DNA of 48,073 nt, from NCBI GenBank assembly GCA_022425195.1, contig JAKMFX010000012.1, forward strand, positions 116,160 to 164,232, read 5' to 3'. Shown piece after piece: positions 27,759-36,780 of the stretch. Positions within the stretch are counted from its first letter, which is position 1; every line of letters starts with the position of its first letter. A program made the translations under genes and the position numbers. The notes below the pieces were generated by a model, which did not search any database, was not told the origin of the DNA, and saw only the letters and a list, made by a program, of their open reading frames with translations. Source of the DNA: Flavobacteriales bacterium (GTDB lineage: Bacteria > Bacteroidota > Bacteroidia > Flavobacteriales > UBA7430).

Positions 27759-28913
27759 ATGTTTCCAACATTAAGTCACTTAATAGAATACCTCACGGGT
27801 GTTTTTATTCCACTGCCATTCAAAACCTTCGGCTTTTTTATTGCTATTGCTTTCTTATCAGGAAGTTATTTCATTTCAAAAGATCTCGCAGAAAAAAATA
27901 AAGCGGGGATCATTCCAACAACTCGTAGAAAAGTCGTCGTAGGCAAACCAACAAGTACAAAAGACTTTATAAGAAACGCAGTTCTGGGCTTAATCATAGG
28001 CTTTAAAGGCTTATTCGCCTATCAAAACTACCACGATTTCATTGATGACACCTTAGCCTTCATCTTATCATCAAAAGGCTCTGAAATAGGCGCTTTTATC
28101 GGTCTTGCCACTGGGCTCATTTACACTTACTATTTAAAAACCCAAAACAAATACTCCAAAACGGTTACACAGGACCAAGACCTTAGGCCTCAAGAATTGA
28201 CAGCAAACTTCCTACTCATATCTGCCGTCGCAGGATTGGTGGGGGCTAAAATTTTCCACCAGCTCGAAAATTGGAATGATTTCATTGCGGATCCTATGGG
28301 CCAACTATTTTCTGGAGGCGGACTCACCTTCTACGGTGGACTGATTGGTGGAGCAATAGCAGTTATCCTATATGCAAGAAAGTATGGCATTAAAACGGGG
28401 ATCATTGCAGATGCGATGGCAGCACCCCTAATGCTTGCCTACGGAATAGGAAGAATCGGTTGTCACACTTCAGGTGATGGAGATTGGGGCATCCCTAACC
28501 TCAACCCCAAGCCAGACTGGTTGTCTTTCTTACCTGATTGGGCCTGGGCCTACACCTATCCAAACAATGTGATTCGAGCAGGAGAGCGAATGGTGAATTG
28601 TACAGAACCCTTGGGAGTCTACTGCTATGAACTGTCCTTACCCGTCTACCCAACATCAGTATATGAAGCGATTATGGGTGTATTACTATTTACCATCATC
28701 TGGAGACTGAGAAACAGCTTTAAAGTCCCAGGCATGTTATTTGCCGTCTACCTTATCTTTAATGGCTTGGAACGTTTCTCAATTGAGAAAATTAGAATCA
28801 ATAATGAATTGTACCAACAACTCACCCAAGCAGAAATGATATCATCCGGTCTTATCGTAGGTGGTTTAATCCTTTTCTTCCTCTTAAAAAGAAATGCAAA
28901 CAAGCCTAAATAG
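27759..28913 (+). CDS. lgt: Prolipoprotein diacylglyceryl transferase (Lgt) family protein
   Basis: This 384-residue multi-pass membrane protein has Lgt landmarks: GGGLTFYGGLIGG at about 187-199, GIGRIGCHTSGDGDWG at about 228-243 (replacing the usual GRxGNF), and YPTSVYEA at about 296-303. Lgt attaches diacylglycerol to the lipobox Cys of prelipoproteins in the inner membrane. It is longer than the usual 260-300 residues because of an extra N-terminal membrane region and inserts around residues 245-295. This form, with GRIGC instead of GRxGN, is the Bacteroidota type. The gene is cotranscribed with mtaB. Confidence 0.88.
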   Translation: MFPTLSHLIEYLTGVFIPLPFKTFGFFIAIAFLSGSYFISKDLAEKNKAGIIPTTRRKVVVGKPTSTKDFIRNAVLGLIIGFKGLFAYQNYHDFIDDTLAFILSSKGSEIGAFIGLATGLIYTYYLKTQNKYSKTVTQDQDLRPQELTANFLLISAVAGLVGAKIFHQLENWNDFIADPMGQLFSGGGLTFYGGLIGGAIAVILYARKYGIKTGIIADAMAAPLMLAYGIGRIGCHTSGDGDWGIPNLNPKPDWLSFLPDWAWAYTYPNNVIRAGERMVNCTEPLGVYCYELSLPVYPTSVYEAIMGVLLFTIIWRLRNSFKVPGMLFAVYLIFNGLERFSIEKIRINNELYQQLTQAEMISSGLIVGGLILFFLLKRNANKPK

Positions 28914-29310
28914 GTAACTTTATCTCCTATTTTATGGATAAAATCATTCCATTTATGAAGTGCTTTTTCTGCTATAGCCCCTCGTAAGTGATACAGTAAA
29001 ATAATTCATCTAGCGAGATACGATACGACAAACATTATTTAATCAACTCTTTTTGGTAAGAATTAAGTGTGGAGATTTATGGGTTAAAATGGCATGAAAA
29101 ATCAATGTTAATTTAATGTTAATTAAAATATTAAATTTCTATAAATCAATAATTTAATAACTTTACTTGAAGTAAAGTATTAAGTACATAAATCCCACCC
29201 AACAAACAACTAAATAGACATCATATAAATACCTCAACAGATAAGATGCTATTTCATTAAAGAATTTTAAATTTGAAAGAGTGGTAAAACGCACCTACTA
29301 AAACAGAATC
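28914..29310. other. 397-bp intergenic region with AT-rich direct and inverted repeats
   Basis: No gene is seen. Just after lgt, AAATAGG (28909-28915) can pair with CCTATTT (28926-28932), a weak terminator candidate. Two copies of AATGTTAATT lie next to each other at 29104-29124. A perfect 19-bp palindrome stands at 29160-29178. These sit upstream of the permease gene at 29311. Confidence 0.5.
29160..29178. promoter_or_regulatory. Perfect 19-bp palindrome upstream of the permease gene, candidate operator
   Basis: ACTTTACTT-G-AAGTAAAGT reads identically on both strands around a single central base. It overlaps a TAACTTTA element (29157-29164) that resembles a -7 box. Its position 133 bp before the ATG fits a dimeric repressor or activator site. 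No regulator gene is adjacent, so the binding protein is unknown. Confidence 0.4.
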
Positions 29311-30354
29311 ATGCAAGAAAAAACAATTAGAAATATTTTTATCATATCCATAATAGGATATCTGACTTACAAACTAGAAAGTGTGCTCACCCCTTTTTTT
29401 ATTGCATTATTCATTGCCTACCTTATCAACCCTTTGATAAACTTTATTCAAAACAAGTTGCGGGTAAAAAGACGAGGTCTTTCCGTGGCGATAGGTCTAG
29501 TCACCTCTACTCTTCTCGTCTCCTCTATAATTCTTGCCAGCATACCGTCCATCAATGAAGAGTTTCAAAGCGCTACGAAGCTCGTTGGAGAATATGCTGA
29601 ATTCATCCCCCCAATCCCCATAGAGATTAACGACCAGATTAACGAATTCATTCACTCAGATCAAGCAAAAGACCTCATCAACAGTGAGTCTATCAGTGAA
29701 ACAATAAGTAAAGTTACCCCATTAATCGAAAATCTATTTTCCGAGTCTATCCATCTACTCATGGGTGTTTTCGGCCTCTTTTTCATCCTCCTATACCTCA
29801 TCTTCATCTTACTTAGCTATCCCAAGCTCAAGGAAAATTGGACCAGCTGGATTCCTGCAAAGTACAGAACTACAGCAAAAGATATAACCACAGACCTAAA
29901 CTTAGGTATGCGAGCCTACTTCAGAGGACAAGCCACCATCGCCTTCATTGTTGGGGTATTATGCTGCATAGGATTTAAACTAATAGGACTCCCATTGGCC
30001 ATACTCTTAGGAATCTTGATTGGCTGCCTAAACCTCGTACCCTATCTGCAGGTGTTGGGATTCATCCCCGCTTTTTTACTCAGCATACTACACAGTCTTG
30101 AAACTGACATCAGTGTTTGGACTTCTCTTGGAGCTACCCTCCTCGTACTGATTGTCGTTCAGATCATCCAAGAGAGCCTCCTTGTTCCTAAAATAATGAA
30201 GAAAGTCACCGGCCTGAACCCCGCAATCATACTCTTATCACTCTCTATTTGGGGGAGCCTACTCGGCGTTACAGGTCTAATTATCGCACTTCCGGTAACA
30301 ACACTACTGATCTCCTACTACAAAAGAGAGGTGTCAAAAAATCTAATCGAATGA
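29311..30354 (+). CDS. AI-2E-family (PerM-like) membrane permease
   Basis: This 347-residue protein has about seven to eight helices in the AI-2E/PerM arrangement: two helix pairs near the N terminus, a soluble segment at about 75-145, and a helix bundle from about 145. The stretch GILIGCLNLVPYLQVLGFIPAFLL (family pattern NxIPYLG) and the late LLGVTGLIIALPVT are characteristic. Family members have been linked to autoinducer-2 export, Na+/H+ exchange and other transport, so the substrate cannot be given. It converges with, and overlaps by 12 nt, the protoporphyrinogen oxidase gene. Confidence 0.88.
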   Translation: MQEKTIRNIFIISIIGYLTYKLESVLTPFFIALFIAYLINPLINFIQNKLRVKRRGLSVAIGLVTSTLLVSSIILASIPSINEEFQSATKLVGEYAEFIPPIPIEINDQINEFIHSDQAKDLINSESISETISKVTPLIENLFSESIHLLMGVFGLFFILLYLIFILLSYPKLKENWTSWIPAKYRTTAKDITTDLNLGMRAYFRGQATIAFIVGVLCCIGFKLIGLPLAILLGILIGCLNLVPYLQVLGFIPAFLLSILHSLETDISVWTSLGATLLVLIVVQIIQESLLVPKIMKKVTGLNPAIILLSLSIWGSLLGVTGLIIALPVTTLLISYYKREVSKNLIE

Positions 30355-31683
30355 TTGCCCTGCCAACTCTTTTGATTTGGATATAATATCAATCAGGGAA
30401 ACACCGTACATGTAACTTCCCAGAACACTCAGCTTTTCAGGACTTAAAGACGCTATCTTTCTCACCTTTTCAACATGCCCTAATTCGTATTGCGGAATGG
30501 CCCTGGACATAAGGATTAACTCTTGATTATCTATAAACAATGACTTCCCGAAAACGCCATTTAAAAAAGCAATGGCTTCCTTTTCCAAGTCCATTGCATT
30601 TAGATCTTCCTCGGAATAACGGGCACCTCCCATCATCACCGTATAGACCGACTTATTGGGTGCGGCATGAGACGGAAAGGTATTGCTGTTGGCAACCATT
30701 CCCAACACAACCGATTGTTCCTTTGAAGGAACCAAAAACCCAAAACCATCAAAAGACAACTCTGACTTGGGAAGAATTAAATTCAGCACAGCGACTGGTG
30801 CGTAAAATATTGAATCTAAGACCCTAGCCAAATCGGGTTTAACAAAAGCACTAAGCTGATGCGCAGGCAGGGTTGAAACCAATTCGTCAACGCAAATGGA
30901 AGCATCCTCAAAGTGAATTTCAACTTGGTCAGAAAAATCAATCTTCTCAATGGCAACATCGTGTTGAATGGAGTCCGACAAAACATCATTAAGCGCATCT
31001 GTAAGCGACTGTAATCCCTTTTTAAAACTAAACAATGCTTTGGAAGTAAACTCTTTCGGGTATTGCTTACTGTCAGAAATACTGGACTTATGCCCAATAA
31101 GAGACCTCAACAGTGATCCTCTTTTCGATTCGAGCTTTTTAAGAATCGGGAAAGCGGCAGAAACACTCATTTTAGTCACATCTCCGGCCCAAACCCCACT
31201 CACCAAACTATCAAAAAATAAAGCCCTGAATGACGCACCAAAATGACGATCAACAAATGCTGCAATTGTTTCATCCTCATCAATTTTCTTAGCGCCTAAA
31301 TCTTTGTAAAAAGCCTTCAAAAACAACCCCAAATAAGGAGATGTCATGAAAGACCTCAAAGAGTGTGGCAAAACCTGAAGTTTTCCGTCATGATACAAAT
31401 AACGCTTCTTTGCTTGATCGTTTGCAAAAACCAACTCGTCCCACAAGCCCAACTCCTCAATCATTTCGAGGACGACCTGCCCATTACCATTGGGCCTAAC
31501 CCCTCTGGGGCCCCACTCAAAGACACACCCCTCCGTAATTTCTGAAAAAACAAGACCTCCCGACTTACTTGAAGACTCAAGAATAACGAATTCAACATCA
31601 GGCTTGTACTTTTTTAGATAGTAGGCATAAGACAAACCTGCAATTCCAGAACCCAATATGGCAACTTTCTTTTTTGACATCAT
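30343..31683 (-). CDS. hemG: Protoporphyrinogen oxidase (FAD-dependent, HemY-type)
   Basis: This 446-residue flavoprotein has the dinucleotide motif GSGIAG (11-16) and the early PPO segment EWGPRGVRPNG. SLVSGVWAGD (about 160-169) corresponds to the conserved GVYAGD, and a C-terminal FAD segment reads VLGSYMYGVSLIDII. The enzyme oxidises protoporphyrinogen IX, or coproporphyrinogen III in related enzymes, in haem synthesis. The product is close to the usual length of 450-470. It starts within the stop codon of the DUF493 gene (TAATG), with a second ATG directly after the first. Confidence 0.9.
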   Translation of the reverse strand: MMSKKKVAILGSGIAGLSYAYYLKKYKPDVEFVILESSSKSGGLVFSEITEGCVFEWGPRGVRPNGNGQVVLEMIEELGLWDELVFANDQAKKRYLYHDGKLQVLPHSLRSFMTSPYLGLFLKAFYKDLGAKKIDEDETIAAFVDRHFGASFRALFFDSLVSGVWAGDVTKMSVSAAFPILKKLESKRGSLLRSLIGHKSSISDSKQYPKEFTSKALFSFKKGLQSLTDALNDVLSDSIQHDVAIEKIDFSDQVEIHFEDASICVDELVSTLPAHQLSAFVKPDLARVLDSIFYAPVAVLNLILPKSELSFDGFGFLVPSKEQSVVLGMVANSNTFPSHAAPNKSVYTVMMGGARYSEEDLNAMDLEKEAIAFLNGVFGKSLFIDNQELILMSRAIPQYELGHVEKVRKIASLSPEKLSVLGSYMYGVSLIDIISKSKELAGQSFD

Positions 31684-31952
31684 TACAAAGCTATTACACC
31701 TTCAATTTTTGAACATTTAAGATAAACCTCAATAATCTCATCAGCACCTAACATCACCTCCTTAACACTTATCGACACAAAGGCTCCCTTGGAAGATTCC
31801 TGAAGTCGAATCTCGGCCTTCTCAGAGTGAAACAAAGACTCTATTTGTGCAATCTTTTTAAGATCCGATTTCACAATAAACTTAAAGAGATATATACTGG
31901 GAAAAGACAATTGTTCCAATTTCTCACGCAAACCATTAAAATCTTGTTTCAT
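31683..31952 (-). CDS. DUF493 family (YbeD-like) protein
   Basis: This 89-residue protein has the compact ACT-like pattern of DUF493: FPSIYLFKFIVKSD, then a Ser/Lys-rich helix and SSKGAFVSISVKEVML, ending in a long helix. YbeD-like proteins are small cytoplasmic proteins thought to bind small molecules; no activity is established. It is translationally coupled (1-nt overlap) to protoporphyrinogen oxidase, which suggests a shared transcript but does not prove a haem-related role. Confidence 0.85.
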   Translation of the reverse strand: MKQDFNGLREKLEQLSFPSIYLFKFIVKSDLKKIAQIESLFHSEKAEIRLQESSKGAFVSISVKEVMLGADEIIEVYLKCSKIEGVIAL

Positions 31953-32014
31953 AATCGTAATTTATACAAAAATACAAAGCATCTTCAACATAAAGCTCTG
32001 CTCATGCTTTTTTA

Positions 32015-32022
32015 TACATTTG
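32015..32022 (+). promoter_or_regulatory. Candidate -7 box of the ATPase-recQ-fmt operon
   Basis: TACATTTG matches TAnnTTTG and lies 4 bp before the ATG, which would give a very short leader. The -33 position has no TTG. Confidence 0.35.
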
Positions 32023-32026
32023 TTAT

Positions 32027-32554
32027 ATGACAAAACGCATTCTAATTTCTGGAGCACCAGGTACGGGTAAAACCAGTATTATAAATGAATTATCCAACAA
32101 AGGATACCCTTGTCATTTTGAAGTATCAAGAGAAATCATCTCTAATCAAATAGCCTCAAAAGGTAAAATAACCCCATGGCAAGACCTAGAGACTTTCAGT
32201 CAAATCGTTTTTAAAAAACGAAGGATTCAGTTTGACAATACAACAGAAAAAATCACCTTTTATGACCGAGGCATCATTGATGTCATTGCCTACATGCGGA
32301 AAGAAGGTTTGAAAATCAATCCCGAATGGATTCGGATAGCAAAAGAATATCGCTATTTTAACAAAGTTTTTATCGCTCCTCCATGGGAAGATATTTACCA
32401 AAATGACGAAGAAAGAATGGAGGACTTTAACACAAGTATAGAAGTACACAAATACATGGTAAGTACATACGAATCATTTGGTTATGAGATTGTATTGATC
32501 CCCAAAGTCAGCGTAAACAAAAGAATTATTTTCATACAAAGGGAAATTGAATAA
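32027..32554 (+). CDS. AAA_28-type P-loop ATPase/kinase of unknown substrate
   Basis: This 175-residue protein has Walker A GAPGTGKT (9-16), then EVSREII near residue 36 (compare YVSEYAR in the kinase at 18104-18610), TFYDRGIIDV as a Walker-B-like segment, and a lid APPWEDIYQNDEERMED with charged residues. This is the pattern of the AAA_28/TTD14-like family, which resembles nucleoside and vitamin kinases. The gene is first in a tight run with recQ (8-nt overlap) and fmt. The substrate is unknown; no transporter is adjacent. Confidence 0.8.
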   Translation: MTKRILISGAPGTGKTSIINELSNKGYPCHFEVSREIISNQIASKGKITPWQDLETFSQIVFKKRRIQFDNTTEKITFYDRGIIDVIAYMRKEGLKINPEWIRIAKEYRYFNKVFIAPPWEDIYQNDEERMEDFNTSIEVHKYMVSTYESFGYEIVLIPKVSVNKRIIFIQREIE

Positions 32555-34457
32555 AAATAACATCCATCATTTACTCAAAAAGCATTGGGGCTTCGATGCT
32601 TTTCGCCCCAAGCAAGAGGCTGTTATTACTGAAGTATTAGCAAAACGAGATACATTAGCACTCCTCCCCACTGGAGGGGGCAAGTCTATTTGCTATCAGA
32701 TTCCTGCACTAAGCATGGATGGAGTATGCTTGGTTGTATCCCCTTTAATCGCCTTAATGAAAGACCAAGTCGCAGAGCTGCAAAAAAGGAACATCAAAGC
32801 CATAGCATTAAGCGGCAGGATGAGCCCTAACGAACTCGATATTGCTCTTGACAATTGCATATACGGAACCACAAAACTTCTTTACATATCACCAGAGCGC
32901 TTACAGTCTGAACTTGTTCGTGAACGCATTCAAAAAATGAAAATCAGCTTTATAGCTGTAGATGAAGCACATTGCATCTCACAGTGGGGCTATGATTTCA
33001 GACCCGCCTATCTTCAAATTTCTGAGATTCGAAAACTAAAACCTAAAACTCAAATACTTGCCCTTACCGCGACAGCGACAAAAAAAGTCGTTAAAGACAT
33101 CCAATCTCAACTGCTATTCAAAACGGAGAATGTCATCAAGAGCAGTTTTGAAAGGGCCAACCTCGCCTACATGGTTTTAGAAGAAAAGCACAAGACACAG
33201 CGAATTGAAAGCATGCTCAGTAAAATAAAAGGGTCAGCCATCATATATGTCCGCAGTCGAAAAAAAGCCTATGAAACAAGCTTAGAACTTCATAGGATGG
33301 GGATTAGCTCCAGCTACTACCACGCCGGAATAAGCGTTGAAGATCGAAATGAAAACCAAGACAAATGGATGAACAACGAAGTGAGAGTGATGGTCGCCAC
33401 CAATGCCTTTGGTATGGGGATAGACAAGTCGGACGTTCGCCTCGTCATTCATCTTGACACCCCCGACACGCTCGAAGCCTATTTCCAAGAAGCAGGAAGA
33501 GCAGGACGTGATGGACAAAAATCGTACGCAGTAAACCTATTCCAAAAGTCCGAACTGACCCATACCATGGATAGACTCAAAGCAAGCTACCCTAGCATAA
33601 AGGAAATTCGCACCCTATATCAACACATTTCAAATCATTTACAAATTGCTGTTGGTGACGGCTACGAGGAAACCTTCGATTTCGAGTTGGAGGACTTCTG
33701 CAGTCATTATCAACTAGACAAAGTCAAGTGCATGAAAGCACTACAGATACTTGAAAAGGAGAATTTAATTAAATACGAAAGCTTCAACAAGCAATCATCG
33801 AACATTCATATCCTTAAATCTTCAAATAGCGTCATCAATTACAAATCTCAAAACCCAAAAAAAAACCAACTGCTGCAATTCATCTTAAGAGTTTATCCTG
33901 GAGTATTCGATCAGCCCGCAGAGATAAATGAGAGGCGTATCGCGATTCAACTTGAAAAAGACAGCACTTACATTCACAAATTACTCAAACAATTAGACGA
34001 AGAAAATGTATTGAGGTATACGCAACGATCAAATCAGGGAAAAATAACCTTTAAAGCAGCAAGGTACAACTCTGAACATCTTCCCATTTCAAAAACACAC
34101 CTCAAAGAACGAAAAGCTCTTTTGGAGAACAAACTTCAGAGCATGAATGATTACCTCCTCAACAAAACCTATTGTCGCTCTAGTATACTTCTAAATTATT
34201 TTGGAGAAGAACAACATGAAGACTGCGGTATTTGCGACCTTTGCATTGAGAAGAATAGCGATACCGAATTGTTTAGGAAATCCATTAGAGAAGAACTTTT
34301 AAAAAACGTAGCGCATCATCCGATGGACATCAGTAATTTTATAGCCGGCTATAGTAAGATAAAAGAGGGAATCATTTTCGAAGAAATAAACCAACTATTG
34401 TCTGAGGAATTGATTTCTAAACAAGGAAAAACACTAAGGATTAATGAGCGGAAATAG
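32547..34457 (+). CDS. recQ: ATP-dependent DNA helicase RecQ
   Basis: This 636-residue superfamily-2 helicase has Walker A TGGGKS (42-47), DEAH (139-142) followed by the aromatic-rich loop CISQWGYDFRP, the SAT-like motif LTATATK, and QEAGRAGRDG (motif VI). The zinc module C...CGICDLC is at about 545-585. It is an intermediate-size RecQ; I see no clear HRDC domain. RecQ unwinds forks and recombination intermediates. The start is TTG 32547, within the upstream gene's stop region, because the family start MN-x-LLKKxWGxxxFRPxQ fits exactly and no ATG is available. It overlaps fmt by 14 nt. Confidence 0.95.
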   Translation: MNKNNIHHLLKKHWGFDAFRPKQEAVITEVLAKRDTLALLPTGGGKSICYQIPALSMDGVCLVVSPLIALMKDQVAELQKRNIKAIALSGRMSPNELDIALDNCIYGTTKLLYISPERLQSELVRERIQKMKISFIAVDEAHCISQWGYDFRPAYLQISEIRKLKPKTQILALTATATKKVVKDIQSQLLFKTENVIKSSFERANLAYMVLEEKHKTQRIESMLSKIKGSAIIYVRSRKKAYETSLELHRMGISSSYYHAGISVEDRNENQDKWMNNEVRVMVATNAFGMGIDKSDVRLVIHLDTPDTLEAYFQEAGRAGRDGQKSYAVNLFQKSELTHTMDRLKASYPSIKEIRTLYQHISNHLQIAVGDGYEETFDFELEDFCSHYQLDKVKCMKALQILEKENLIKYESFNKQSSNIHILKSSNSVINYKSQNPKKNQLLQFILRVYPGVFDQPAEINERRIAIQLEKDSTYIHKLLKQLDEENVLRYTQRSNQGKITFKAARYNSEHLPISKTHLKERKALLENKLQSMNDYLLNKTYCRSSILLNYFGEEQHEDCGICDLCIEKNSDTELFRKSIREELLKNVAHHPMDISNFIAGYSKIKEGIIFEEINQLLSEELISKQGKTLRINERK

Positions 34458-35397
34458 AAATATCATTTTCATGGGGACTCCCCAATTTGCTGTAGCGTCA
34501 CTTAAAAAAATTCATGAGGGTGGCTTTGAGGTCAAAGCGGTCGTGTGCCCTCCTGACCGACCTGCTGGTAGAGGCCACAAATTACAATCCTGCGATGTCA
34601 AAAAATACGCTCAATCCCAAAATCTAAAAATCCTTCAACCTGAAAAGCTCAAAGAGCCTAACTTTCTTGCTGAACTTAAAAGCATCGAGGCAGACCTTTT
34701 TGTTGTCGTTGCTTTTAGAATGCTGCCGAAAGAAGTCTGGTCACTACCTAAATACGGCACCTTTAATATACATGCATCACTATTACCGGATTATAGAGGC
34801 GCAGCACCCATTAACTGGGCAGTCATAAATGGAGAATCTAAAACAGGCGTCACGTCTTTCTTAATAGACGAACAGATTGATACTGGAGCCATCCTCCTTT
34901 CAAAGACATGTGAAATAAATCAAAACGAAGATGTTGGTGAAGTACATGACAAACTCATGTATATAGGAGCTGACCTTGCCTTAGAAACTTGTAAGGCTAT
35001 TTTTGAAGAATCCATTCGGCCCACAAAACAAAAAGACCCTCCAACCCACAAATCGGCTCCAAAGCTCTTTAAAAACAACTGTAGAATCGATTGGTCGAAA
35101 TCTACCATAGAAATCTACAACCACATCAGAGGGCTTTCTCCCTACCCCGTAGCGTGGACTGAATTCCTCACATCAAATGACGAAAGGGTTTCCGTGAAAA
35201 TATTTAAAAGTACTTTCTCTCTTGAATCAAGCGGTAAAGAAATTGGAGAAATAGAGTGCCATAAAAAAGGTTTAACCATTTACACAAAAGATGGTGCAAT
35301 TCAACTCTTAGAAATTCAAATTCCTGGGAAAAAGAAAATGGAAATTTCAGCTTTTTTAAACGGAATCGATCCTTCTAAGTACATCAGTGCTTCTTAA
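34444..35397 (+). CDS. fmt: Methionyl-tRNA formyltransferase
   Basis: This 317-residue enzyme has the Fmt opening FMGTPQFAVASL, the loop VVCPPDRPAGRG, and the formyl-transfer site NIHASLLPDYRGAAPINWAVINGE. TGVTSFLIDEQIDTGAIL follows, giving the catalytic Asn-His-Asp set, then the tRNA-binding C-terminal domain. It formylates initiator Met-tRNA with 10-formyltetrahydrofolate. The start ATG lies within the last codons of recQ. The def gene, a common partner, is not here. Confidence 0.96.
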   Translation: MSGNRNIIFMGTPQFAVASLKKIHEGGFEVKAVVCPPDRPAGRGHKLQSCDVKKYAQSQNLKILQPEKLKEPNFLAELKSIEADLFVVVAFRMLPKEVWSLPKYGTFNIHASLLPDYRGAAPINWAVINGESKTGVTSFLIDEQIDTGAILLSKTCEINQNEDVGEVHDKLMYIGADLALETCKAIFEESIRPTKQKDPPTHKSAPKLFKNNCRIDWSKSTIEIYNHIRGLSPYPVAWTEFLTSNDERVSVKIFKSTFSLESSGKEIGEIECHKKGLTIYTKDGAIQLLEIQIPGKKKMEISAFLNGIDPSKYISAS

Positions 35398-35445
35398 GCC
35401 CTGCTACCATTAACTTTGCGTGAAAACCCATTTTTTTAACCAGGT

Positions 35446-35474
35446 TTATCAACATTTGCTCATACTTATCAACA
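35446..35474 (+). promoter_or_regulatory. Two DnaA-box-like 9-mers upstream of hup
   Basis: TTATCAACA occurs at 35446-35454 and again at 35466-35474, exactly 20 bp apart and in the same direction. Each differs from TTATCCACA at one base. They lie upstream of the hup promoter and could bind DnaA as a regulator, or be coincidence. A single inverted copy lies at 38759-38767. Confidence 0.35.
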
Positions 35475-35500
35475 AACCAATGGATTTTACAGGGTCAAAC

Positions 35501-35530
35501 TTGCGCAATCTCAACAATGGTCTATATTTG
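35501..35530 (+). promoter_or_regulatory. Bacteroidota-type promoter of hup
   Basis: TTG (35501-35503), 19-bp spacer, TATATTTG (35523-35530): a full match to the Bacteroidota -33/-7 consensus, about 50 bp before the ATG. A second -7-like TAACTTTG at 35411-35418 has no -33. Confidence 0.7.
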
Positions 35531-35579
35531 TAAAGCATTCGTTAAATAAATTAATCTTTAACCTTAAAATTGTTTTATT

Positions 35580-35852
35580 ATGAACAAGTCAGAATTAATC
35601 GACGCTATGGCTAGCGAAGCTGGAATTTCTAAAGCTGCAGCAAAAAAAGCCCTTGATGCTTTCACAGGATCTGTAGCTTCATCTCTTGCTAAAGGTGGTA
35701 AAGTTGCCCTAGTTGGATTTGGATCTTTCTCTATCTCTAAAAGAGCTGCAAGAGACGGTCGTAACCCACAAACTGGAGCTACCATTAAAATCGCTGCTAA
35801 GAACGTTGTAAAGTTCAAAGCTGGAGCAGACTTAAGTGGAAAAGTAAACTAA
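35580..35852 (+). CDS. hup: HU family DNA-binding protein
   Basis: The 90-residue protein is a standard single-domain HU: helix pair at 1-40, [21 protein letters not shown] (about 46-66) forming the beta-arm with the Pro at its tip, and KVVKFK-like end strands. HU bends and compacts DNA and assists initiation at oriC. It has its own promoter with a 50-nt leader and its own terminator, so it is probably strongly and separately expressed. Codons are notably regular, as in highly expressed genes. Confidence 0.97.
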   Translation: MNKSELIDAMASEAGISKAAAKKALDAFTGSVASSLAKGGKVALVGFGSFSISKRAARDGRNPQTGATIKIAAKNVVKFKAGADLSGKVN

Positions 35853-35873
35853 TTTACTACTCCCTAAAAATAA

Positions 35874-35904
35874 AGAAGCCTCGCATTAGCGAGGTTTTTT
35901 TTTA
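35874..35904 (+). terminator. Intrinsic terminator of hup
   Basis: CCTCGC (35879-35884), loop ATTA and GCGAGG (35889-35894), then nine T. The T-run reaches the stop codon of the convergent metallo-hydrolase gene, and the T-rich opposite flank may let it work both ways. Confidence 0.88.
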
Positions 35905-36669
35905 TTCAATTTCTACCTGAAGCCCATCATAAGCCATAAAAACATGGTCAGGCAATTGCTGCGTTACCGATTCATGCCTACCCATTAAATGACTGATGTG
36001 ACTTAGGTACGCTTTTTCAGGTTTGATCAAATCGATCATCTGCAGCGCTTCCTCCAAATTAAAATGGGAAATATGCGCTTCTTTACGCAAAGCGTTAAGC
36101 ACTAAAACCTTTGTTCCCCTCATCTTTTCTATCTCTACAGGAGAAATCGTCTTGGCATCAGTAATATAAGTTAAGTCTTTGATACGATATCCCAAAACAG
36201 GGAGCTTATGATGCATAACCTCAATGGGGGTAAATACGTGCTCACCCATACAAATGTTTTGATTTTTATCTACCAGATTGATGTTTACTTTAGGGACGCC
36301 AGGGTATTTAAAATCACTAAAAACATAAGGATACTCTCTAAAAAGTGCGCGCTGAACATTTTCATCACAATACACATCCATCGCTTTTTGATACTTAAAA
36401 TTAAACGCCCTCACATCATCCATACCAGCCACGTGATCTTTGTGTTCATGAGTGAACAATACAGCGGTCAAATCTTGAACGCGCTCTCGCAGCATTTGCT
36501 GACGAAAATCAGGCCCTGAATCGATGACATAATTGAGCCCATCAATGGTGATCATGACCGAAGTTCTCAGGCGCTTATCCTTTGGGTCTTCAGACAAACA
36601 AACCGAGCAATTGCATGCAATCACGGGCACACCCTGAGAGGTACCTGTCCCTAAAAAAGTTAATTTCAT
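35902..36669 (-). CDS. PhnP-like metallo-beta-lactamase-fold hydrolase
   Basis: This 255-residue enzyme has the MBL motif HEHKDH (74-79) and an early GTGTSQGVPVIAC with Cys-rich NCSVC at 20-24, the extra metal-binding feature of PhnP-type phosphodiesterases. Later ligands include VMHH and the final SHISHLMGRH. PhnP itself hydrolyses cyclic ribose phosphates in phosphonate breakdown, but no phn genes are near. In Bacteroidota this is a common stand-alone gene, and its physiological substrate is unknown. It converges with hup. A minus-strand TAAATTTG element (36675-36682) fits a -7 box. Confidence 0.85.
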   Translation of the reverse strand: MKLTFLGTGTSQGVPVIACNCSVCLSEDPKDKRLRTSVMITIDGLNYVIDSGPDFRQQMLRERVQDLTAVLFTHEHKDHVAGMDDVRAFNFKYQKAMDVYCDENVQRALFREYPYVFSDFKYPGVPKVNINLVDKNQNICMGEHVFTPIEVMHHKLPVLGYRIKDLTYITDAKTISPVEIEKMRGTKVLVLNALRKEAHISHFNLEEALQMIDLIKPEKAYLSHISHLMGRHESVTQQLPDHVFMAYDGLQVEIE

Positions 36670-36727
36670 AAAAACAAATTTATGAGTTTTTAATCAATCT
36701 ATATAGCAATAATAGTAAGCATTAAAC

Positions 36728-36758
36728 TTGGCTATGTAATCTACTCACATTACATTTG
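36728..36758 (+). promoter_or_regulatory. Bacteroidota-type promoter of the 478-residue protein gene
   Basis: TTG (36728-36730), 20-bp spacer and TACATTTG (36751-36758) fit the consensus and end 22 bp before the ATG. Confidence 0.65.
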
Positions 36759-36780
36759 TTGTAAGAAACAATTTACAAGC

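Noticed and set aside
28909-28932. Terminator after lgt
   Set aside because: The stem AAATAGG/CCTATTT is AT-rich with an 11-base loop and overlaps the stop codon; kept only as a weak remark in the intergenic entry.
30540-31545. Several 60-95-residue frames inside the protoporphyrinogen oxidase gene
   Set aside because: All overlap one intact, motif-complete enzyme; no independent start signals or family match.
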